DNA of 64,000 nt from Planococcus sp. SK3692 (GTDB taxonomy: Bacteria > Bacillota > Bacilli > Bacillales_A > Planococcaceae). Both the position numbers and the translations under genes were made by a program. Below the pieces are notes generated by a model that searched no databases, was not told the DNA's origin, and saw only the letters and a list, made by a program, of their open reading frames with translations. This document shows, piece by piece, positions 56,809-64,000 of this stretch (position 1 is the first letter of the stretch; each line of letters begins with the position of its first letter). Where the stretch lies: the NCBI RefSeq assembly GCF_028890485.2, contig NZ_JARCHV010000001.1:1206698-1270697 (forward strand), given 5' to 3'.

Positions 56809-58752
56809 ATGATCGTATTGCAAGTCAATCAAATCCATAAATCATTCGGTGCCGAGGAAATCATCTCAGGCGCCAAACTTGAAGTCCAGCACCGTGACCG
56901 GGTCGCACTCGTCGGCCGCAACGGTGCCGGAAAATCCACATTATTGAAAATCATCGCCGGTGAAATGTCTTACGACAGCGGCGATTTGATCATGCCAAAA
57001 GATTTAACAATTGGTTATTTGGAACAGCAAACCGACTTGAATTCAGACGCTACCGTATGGGAGGAAATGATGAAGATCTTCGTCCATTTCCGCGAACAAG
57101 AAGCAAAATTGCGCCATCTTGAAGCCGCGATGGCTGACCCAGATGTCTACAACGACGCAGAACGTAACGCCAAGGTCATGCAGGAGTATGACTTGTTGCA
57201 AACCAACTTCAAAGATGCCGGCGGTTACCAGTTCGAAGCCGATACCCGCGCAGTCCTTCATGGCATGAAGTTCTATCCGGAAGACTACGAAAAAAAAATC
57301 ACTTCCCTATCAGGCGGCCAGAAAACCCGCCTCATGCTGGCGAAGCTCCTACTCGCAAAGCCGCAGCTCTTGATTCTCGATGAGCCGACCAACCACTTGG
57401 ACATCGAAACCTTGAGCTGGCTTGAAAACTACTTGAAGAATTACCCGGGCGCATTGCTTATCGTCTCCCATGACCGCTATTTCCTCGACCAAGTCGTCAC
57501 GCTCGTCTACGAAGTGTCGCGCAAAAAGGTCCGAAAATACACCGGCAACTACAGCCGCTATTTGAGCGAAAAAGCGAAGCAATATGAACTCGACCGCAAA
57601 CATTATGAGAAAGAACAAAGCGAGAAAGCCAAGCTTGAAGACTATGTCGCTCGCAACCTGGTCCGTGCTTCAACGACTAAGATGGCACAAAGCAGACGCC
57701 GGGTGCTCGAGAAGACCGACTGGATGGAAGCTCCGGAAGGCGACGAAAAATCAGCCCGTTTCGGCTTCGATATCCAAAAGCAAAGCGGCAATGACGTCTT
57801 GAACGTCCAATCGCTGGCAGTAGGCTATGGTGAACATGCGGTGTCAAATAACATCTCATTAAAACTCTATCGCACCGATAGCCTCGCACTTGTCGGGCCG
57901 AACGGTGTCGGCAAATCGACGCTGCTCAAAACCATCATGAAGGAATTGCCGGCACTTGCCGGCGACATTCATTACGGCACCGGTATCCAATTCGGCTATT
58001 ACGATCAGGAACAGGCCAATCTAAAAGGCAATAAGCTCGTCCTCAACGAATTATGGGACGACTATCCTCAAGTGAATGAAAAAGACATACGCGGCATCCT
58101 CGGCCGTTTCCTGTTTACAGGCGACGATGTCTTGAAGCCGGTATCAACTTTATCCGGCGGCGAAAAAGCCCGCGTGGCCCTCGCCAAACTGATGATGCAA
58201 AAAGCCAATGTCTTGCTGTTGGATGAGCCGACTAACCATTTGGACCTCGACAGCAAAGAAGTATTGGAAAACGCCTTGATCGACTATCCTGGTACATTAT
58301 TGTTTGTTTCCCACGACCGCTATTTCATGAACCGGATCGCCACCAAAGTAGTGGAGCTGTCCCGCGATGGCACAACTGAGTATTTAGGCGATTACGATTA
58401 TTACGTGGAGAAAAAACTTGAAACCGAAGAACTCGCGGCACTCGATGCACTGGAAGCAAAAGCGAAACAGCCGGAAACACAAATTTCTACTTCCACTTCG
58501 CAAATCGATAAGGAAGCCAAAAAACTCGAACGCCAGTTAGTCAGGAGAAACACTGAAATCGAACAGGCGATGGAATCGCTCGATGAAGAAATCGCAGCGA
58601 TCGAAGAGCAATTATGCGAACCGGATATTTTCCAGGACCACGAACGCGTCATGCCGTTGCAATCACGTCTCGAAGAGCTGAAGCACTCACATGAAGAAAC
58701 CATGGCCGAATGGCTTGAATTGCAAGAACAACTAGAAGAAATGAATTCTTGA
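56809..58752 (+). CDS. ABC-F family ATPase, YdiF-like
   Basis: A 647-residue soluble protein with two ABC domains and no membrane part. Domain 1 has GRNGAGKSTLLK, LSGGQKTRLMLAKLL and LILDEPTNHLDIE. The interdomain linker (about 240-300) has DRKHYEKEQSEKAKLEDYVARNLVRASTTKMAQSRRR. Domain 2 has GPNGVGKSTLLK, LSGGEKARVALAKLM and LLLDEPTNHLDLD. A C-terminal coiled coil (about 560-647) follows. ABC-F proteins act on the ribosome as translation factors or antibiotic-resistance factors; this one resembles the housekeeping YdiF type, also found near tsaD in Bacillales. AGAGGTGA precedes the ATG. Confidence 0.95.
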   Translation: MIVLQVNQIHKSFGAEEIISGAKLEVQHRDRVALVGRNGAGKSTLLKIIAGEMSYDSGDLIMPKDLTIGYLEQQTDLNSDATVWEEMMKIFVHFREQEAKLRHLEAAMADPDVYNDAERNAKVMQEYDLLQTNFKDAGGYQFEADTRAVLHGMKFYPEDYEKKITSLSGGQKTRLMLAKLLLAKPQLLILDEPTNHLDIETLSWLENYLKNYPGALLIVSHDRYFLDQVVTLVYEVSRKKVRKYTGNYSRYLSEKAKQYELDRKHYEKEQSEKAKLEDYVARNLVRASTTKMAQSRRRVLEKTDWMEAPEGDEKSARFGFDIQKQSGNDVLNVQSLAVGYGEHAVSNNISLKLYRTDSLALVGPNGVGKSTLLKTIMKELPALAGDIHYGTGIQFGYYDQEQANLKGNKLVLNELWDDYPQVNEKDIRGILGRFLFTGDDVLKPVSTLSGGEKARVALAKLMMQKANVLLLDEPTNHLDLDSKEVLENALIDYPGTLLFVSHDRYFMNRIATKVVELSRDGTTEYLGDYDYYVEKKLETEELAALDALEAKAKQPETQISTSTSQIDKEAKKLERQLVRRNTEIEQAMESLDEEIAAIEEQLCEPDIFQDHERVMPLQSRLEELKHSHEETMAEWLELQEQLEEMNS

Positions 58753-58778
58753 CCGCATACTGGGTATGCGGTTTTTCT
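58751..58778 (+). terminator. Terminator of the ABC-F gene
   Basis: CCGCATAC-TGG-GTATGCGG followed by TTTTTCTTTT, directly beyond the stop. Confidence 0.9.
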
Positions 58779-58830
58779 TTTCCCTACATATAGGTCAATA
58801 CCATTTATCAAAATAAATATTTCCACAGAT

Positions 58831-58999
58831 TTGTACACAATAAAAGAGTTGTAAAATCAACTATCAACAGAGTTATACACATTATCAACAGGACGCTTTT
58901 CTTTTATCCACATATTTTTCCACCTTTACCTCCACAATATATAGGAAATCCACTATTTATTGATAGTTTGTTAACAGCTTATTCACAAATTGTGCATAA
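58831..58999. other. DnaA-box cluster in a 360-bp intergenic region
   Basis: Matches to TTATNCACA: TTATACACA (58873-58881), TTATCCACA (58904-58912), TTATTCACA (58979-58987) and, on the minus strand, TTATGCACA (58991-58999). Near matches are TTGTACACA (58831-58839) and TTATCAACA (58882-58890). The region is AT-rich. No dnaA, dnaN or other origin gene is nearby, so it is probably a DnaA-binding or titration site rather than oriC. Confidence 0.75.
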
Positions 59000-59071
59000 G
59001 TACAAATGTTCTCTATTGACAGAAAATACATTTCTATGTCCTTGTAAGATTTGGATATTATTCATAAAAAA

Positions 59072-59114
59072 AGAAGCATTCCCGCAATTCTTAGTAAATT
59101 GCGGGAATGCTTTT
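59072..59114 (-). terminator. Terminator of the tsa operon
   Basis: AGCATTCCCGCAATT / AATTGCGGGAATGCT, a 15-bp perfect stem with a 7-base loop, followed by TTCTTTTTTT on the minus strand, directly beyond tsaD. Confidence 0.95.
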
Positions 59115-59116
59115 AG

Positions 59117-60136
59117 TTAAATCCATGAACTTAAAGGCATGCCCGGACGCCCATTCATGCCCATATTTCCTATTAATCCTTTTTCGTACATCACCGTTCC
59201 AGCTGCTGCGATCATTGCGGCATTATCTGTACAAAGCGGCAGTGGCGGAATGAAGAAAGGGATATTCTCTTTTTCAAAAGTCTCTGTCAGCGATTTGCGG
59301 AGCCCTTTATTGGCTGCTACACCGCCAGCTGCAATCACTTGCTTCACGCCAAATTCTCTTGCAGCCCGCAAAGTCTTTGCCGTTACGACTTCCACGACGC
59401 TGTTTTGGAAGCCTGCTGCAACAGCTTCCGGCACGGGCGTTTCCCCGCGTTGTTTCATATTATGCATATAGTTCAACACGGACGATTTCAATCCGCTGAA
59501 GCTGAAATCATACGACCCTTCTTCCAGCCAAACCCGCGGAAAATCGACTGCTTCCACACTTTGATGCGCCAACCGGTCGATATGGGGGCCTCCCGGGTAT
59601 GGCAAGTTTAATGTTCTCGCTACTTTATCGTAGGCTTCTCCTGCAGCATCGTCTCTAGTTTCGCCGATGACTGTAAAATCACCATGCTCTTTCATGAGGA
59701 TCAACTCAGTATGCCCTCCTGAAATGACCAACGATAATAGCGGAAACTCCATTTCCTGCTCCAGTCGATTTGCATAGATATGGCCTGCGATGTGATGCAC
59801 GCCCACCAGCGGCAAACTATGTGCAAACGCAAACGCCTTCGCTGCATTGACCCCAACAAGCAAAGCCCCCACCAGTCCGGGCCCTTCTGTAACAGCCACA
59901 GCAGATAACTCAGACGGTGCCAAATTTGCTTGTTGCAGAGCTTCTTCAATCACAATCGTGATTTGCTCAACATGGTGTCTCGACGCAATTTCTGGTACCA
60001 CGCCCCCAAAGCGCTTATGGCTCTCAATTTGTGATGCCACTACATTTGAGATGATTTCTGTCCCATTTTTTACGACTGAAGCCGCCGTTTCATCACAACT
60101 CGTCTCTATACCCAACACAAAAATATCTTCATTCAT
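59117..60136 (-). CDS. tsaD: tRNA N6-threonylcarbamoyladenosine transferase TsaD
   Basis: A 339-residue ASKHA-fold enzyme that transfers the threonylcarbamoyl group to A37 of ANN-decoding tRNAs with TsaB and TsaE. It has [16 protein letters not shown], the metal-binding histidines in HHVEQI and [34 protein letters not shown] and [15 protein letters not shown] at 60136 has GGGTGA upstream; a TTG one codon earlier is possible. It overlaps rimI and ends the tsaE-tsaB-rimI-tsaD operon. Confidence 0.98.
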   Translation of the reverse strand: MNEDIFVLGIETSCDETAASVVKNGTEIISNVVASQIESHKRFGGVVPEIASRHHVEQITIVIEEALQQANLAPSELSAVAVTEGPGLVGALLVGVNAAKAFAFAHSLPLVGVHHIAGHIYANRLEQEMEFPLLSLVISGGHTELILMKEHGDFTVIGETRDDAAGEAYDKVARTLNLPYPGGPHIDRLAHQSVEAVDFPRVWLEEGSYDFSFSGLKSSVLNYMHNMKQRGETPVPEAVAAGFQNSVVEVVTAKTLRAAREFGVKQVIAAGGVAANKGLRKSLTETFEKENIPFFIPPLPLCTDNAAMIAAAGTVMYEKGLIGNMGMNGRPGMPLSSWI

Positions 60137-60584
60137 CAAAATTCACCCACATTACTATGGCATCTTCCTGGTTATCCGTATAATAGCCTTTTCGAATGCC
60201 ACCATTTTGAAATCCTAGTTTCTTATATAAATTAAGCGCAGCTATATTGCTGACCCGTGCTTCCAATGTCATCAATTTCGCACCTTGTGCTTTTGCAATT
60301 TCTATTGCTTCTCTCATCAACGCTTCCCCGAACTTCTTGCCCCGTTCTTTGGGTGAGATGGCGATATTCGTGATATGTGCCTCGTCCATGACAAGCCACA
60401 TGCCACAGTAACCAACAATTCCATCTTCCGTTTCAGCCAACACATAATAAGCAAATTCATTTTTCATCATCTCTTGCTCAAACGCTTCTTTTGTCCATGC
60501 GAGCGTAAACGATTGCTTTTCAATCTCATAAACTGCTTCCACATCATGTATGGTCATTTTCCTGAACTTCACTGATTCGCTCAT
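60129..60584 (-). CDS. rimI: Ribosomal protein S18 alanine N-acetyltransferase RimI
   Basis: A 151-residue GNAT acetyltransferase. It has [48 protein letters not shown] (the acetyl-CoA loop RGKKFG) and LEVRVSN-like [19 protein letters not shown]. It acetylates the N-terminus of S18 in E. coli; the Firmicute role is by homology and conserved operon position. It overlaps tsaB by 4 bp and tsaD by about 8 bp. Confidence 0.95.
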   Translation of the reverse strand: MSESVKFRKMTIHDVEAVYEIEKQSFTLAWTKEAFEQEMMKNEFAYYVLAETEDGIVGYCGMWLVMDEAHITNIAISPKERGKKFGEALMREAIEIAKAQGAKLMTLEARVSNIAALNLYKKLGFQNGGIRKGYYTDNQEDAIVMWVNFDE

Positions 60585-61273
60585 CGACTTTTTCCTTCAT
60601 CCGTTTTTGCAAGATTCGCTTCCGCCTCTGTAATCCGGCGATATTCAGGAACCGTATGGTGGACTTCTTTCGCTTCTTCAGCCGCTGCCAATGCAATCAA
60701 ATTAGAAGCTCTTGGCAACCTATTTTGGAATGAAGCAAAATGGGCCAAGTCCCCAAGTATTTCTTCGATCACTGGACGGTGAATTTCAAGGTCAACACCC
60801 GTAAATAAAACTGGCCGCCCATAGGTCTGGACTTGTTCCAAAAATTCTCTAAAGTCACTGTGTCGATCTGAAATAACTGTCGCCAGATCAATACCGTCAT
60901 AAAGTGCAGTAAAAGCAGTACCACGCCTTGCGTCCATGACCGGGCAAACCATGCCGTTAAATCCCTGTCCATTCGCCGCAAGAGCCTTCAAACTTGATAC
61001 TGTGGTCAACGGAATTTTTAACGACCATGCGAGGGTTTTCGCGATTGTCACACCAATTCGAACACCTGTATAAGATCCTGGCCCTTCCGCGACAACAATG
61101 TGCGTTAAATCCGCTGGAGCAATTTTTGCTCTTTTCATTAATTCTTCTACTGCAGGCATAGCAGTTAAAGAATGATTGATCTTTAAATTTTGAGTTTCTT
61201 CTATTATTACTGTATCGTCTTTCACCAAAGCGATGGCTAGTGGCGAATTCGACGTATCGATTCCTAAAATCAT
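60581..61273 (-). CDS. tsaB: tRNA threonylcarbamoyladenosine biosynthesis protein TsaB
   Basis: A 230-residue ASKHA-fold partner of TsaD. It has MILGIDTSNSPLAIALVKDD, IVVAEGPGSYTGVRIGVTIAKTLA (the conserved GPGSYTGLR-type block) and VCPVMDARRGTAFTALY. It stabilises TsaD and lacks its metal site. The ATG at 61273 has AGGGAG upstream and overlaps tsaE by 4 bp, whereas an in-frame start at 61291 would overlap more and add atypical residues. Confidence 0.97.
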   Translation of the reverse strand: MILGIDTSNSPLAIALVKDDTVIIEETQNLKINHSLTAMPAVEELMKRAKIAPADLTHIVVAEGPGSYTGVRIGVTIAKTLAWSLKIPLTTVSSLKALAANGQGFNGMVCPVMDARRGTAFTALYDGIDLATVISDRHSDFREFLEQVQTYGRPVLFTGVDLEIHRPVIEEILGDLAHFASFQNRLPRASNLIALAAAEEAKEVHHTVPEYRRITEAEANLAKTDEGKSR

Positions 61274-61722
61274 TGCATTAGCTCCCTGCATAAGTTTTCG
61301 TAACGGACACCATGTGGCTGAAACTCCACTTCGCGTCCCTGTTCAGACAAGCGGCGAATAACAATATCTAAGCGGTCCGTCGGCAAATATTCCTCGATGA
61401 ACTGAGCCCATTCAATAACCGACACAGCTTCTTCTGCAAATAATTCATCAAAACCGATATCTTCATCACTATTTTCCAAACGGTATACATCAAAATGATT
61501 CAGATTTAATTGGCCTTCATATTGTTTAAGGATTGTGAACGTCGGGCTATTGACCGTTCGTTCGATGCCAAGTCCTTTGGCCAATCCTTTAGTAAAAGTC
61601 GTCTTACCTGCCCCTAAGTCACCTTCAAGTGTTAGAAGATCTTGAGGCTGTAAAAGTGAAGCCAATCGAATGGCAAGTTTCTCTGTCTGTTCCGGCGATT
61701 GCACTGTAATTGTAAAGCTCAT
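61270..61722 (-). CDS. tsaE: tRNA threonylcarbamoyladenosine biosynthesis ATPase TsaE
   Basis: A 150-residue P-loop ATPase that drives the TsaBDE cycle. It has LEGDLGAGKTTFTKGLAKGLG (Walker A GDLGAGKTT), VNSPTFTILKQY (switch-like) and VSVIEWAQFIEEYLP. First gene of the operon; its promoter would lie in the 80-bp gap after the rRNA terminator. Confidence 0.98.
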   Translation of the reverse strand: MSFTITVQSPEQTEKLAIRLASLLQPQDLLTLEGDLGAGKTTFTKGLAKGLGIERTVNSPTFTILKQYEGQLNLNHFDVYRLENSDEDIGFDELFAEEAVSVIEWAQFIEEYLPTDRLDIVIRRLSEQGREVEFQPHGVRYENLCRELMQ

Positions 61723-61797
61723 GTCTCTTCACCTCGTTTGAGTCTTTTCATAGTTTAGCGGAGATAGCTATGCAAATCAAAATATATTGTTTACATA

Positions 61798-61836
61798 GAA
61801 AAAGAGCACAGCGGGTTCGCTGTGCTCACTTTTTGG
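61798..61836 (-). terminator. Terminator of the rRNA-tRNA operon
   Basis: GAGCACAGC-GAACCC-GCTGTGCTC followed by a T run on the minus strand, directly after tRNA-Asp. Confidence 0.92.
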
Positions 61837-61841
61837 AATGA

Positions 61842-61914
61842 CGGTCCCGACCGGGATCGAACCGGCGATCTCCTGCGTGACAGGCAGGCATGTTAACCGC
61901 TACACCACGGGACC
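61842..61914 (-). tRNA. tRNA-Asp (anticodon GTC)
   Basis: A 73-nt cloverleaf. The acceptor arms GGTCCCG and CGGGACC pair fully, the D-loop is GTGTAGCGGTTAACAT, the anticodon arm CCTGC-CTGTCAC-GCAGG gives anticodon GTC, and the T arm contains GGTTCGATCC. CCA is not encoded. It is the last gene of the rRNA operon, just beyond 5S. Confidence 0.98.
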
Positions 61915-61923
61915 AGAATTATA

Positions 61924-62039
<116 letters not shown>

Positions 62040-62108
62040 CTTTTTTGAGCTTGTTCGCTCAAAACTGGATAAATCGACATTGGGGGAAACTTGCGTTTCA
62101 GTTTGTTG

Positions 62109-64000
<1,892 letters not shown>

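Noticed and set aside
58790..59070. The chromosomal origin oriC
   Set aside because: No dnaA, dnaN, rpmH or gyr genes are near; the flanking genes are the ABC-F gene and tsaD.

Overview
The window looks like chromosome of a moderate-GC Firmicute, most likely a Planococcaceae member (Planococcus/Planomicrobium type). This rests on three SAM (S-box) riboswitches, a perfect CIRCE operator before groES-groEL, the tatA-tatC / rex / ABC-F / tsaD-rimI-tsaB-tsaE neighbourhood, Bacillales-type ribosome binding sites and a 23S-5S-tRNA-Asp operon end. The genus is inference; no 16S gene is present.

Layout. 1-5.2 kb: methionine synthesis (metH, cut by the window edge, and a yitJ-type methyltransferase/MTHFR fusion) under an S-box. 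5.3-10.1 kb: a DUF6544-like protein, an OatA-like acyltransferase and copC-copD copper genes. 10.3-13.5 kb: a second S-box unit with a flavin monooxygenase, a 36-residue membrane peptide and a sodium:solute symporter, probably organosulfur scavenging. 13.7-23.1 kb: a sugar system on one strand: a XylFGH/ChvE-GguAB-type ABC transporter with a cre-like site, then four overlapping genes (binding protein, sensor kinase, AraC-type response regulator, second binding protein). 23.5-29.2 kb: housekeeping and unknown genes (zinc-ribbon protein, membrane protein, Dus, threonine aldolase family, GAF-GGDEF, DegV). 29.4-31.6 kb: a third S-box unit (metQ and a DszC/SfnB-like flavoprotein). 32.2-33.0 kb: an SDR gene.

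33.06-51.68 kb is an AT-rich integrated island. Its left end carries an 18-bp copy of the groEL 3' end, and its right end is the intact groEL 3' end, next to a tyrosine integrase. It has a satellite-like control and replication module (integrase, XRE repressor, divergent excisionase-like HTH, DUF927 primase-helicase-like protein followed by GTTACA iterons), a relic of a conjugation locus (lipoprotein and VirB6/TrbL-like protein followed by hairpins and an oriT-like structure), and cargo: a type I restriction-modification operon hsdM-hsdS-hsdR that continues directly into a SIR2-family gene, plus three genes of unknown function framed by iterons.

51.7-64 kb returns to host core genome: groEL-groES, a CPBP protease, tatC-tatA, rex, an ABC-F ATPase, a cluster of DnaA boxes, tsaD-rimI-tsaB-tsaE, tRNA-Asp, 5S and part of 23S rRNA.

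A dispersed GC-rich repeat of about 130-175 bp occurs four times in host intergenic regions, each time just beyond a terminator-like hairpin. The most interesting candidates for undescribed biology are the hsdMSR-SIR2 operon, the iteron-framed origin with its orphan gene block, the 32-bp-phased hairpin array beside an oriT-like site, and the S-box-controlled symporter with its tiny partner protein.
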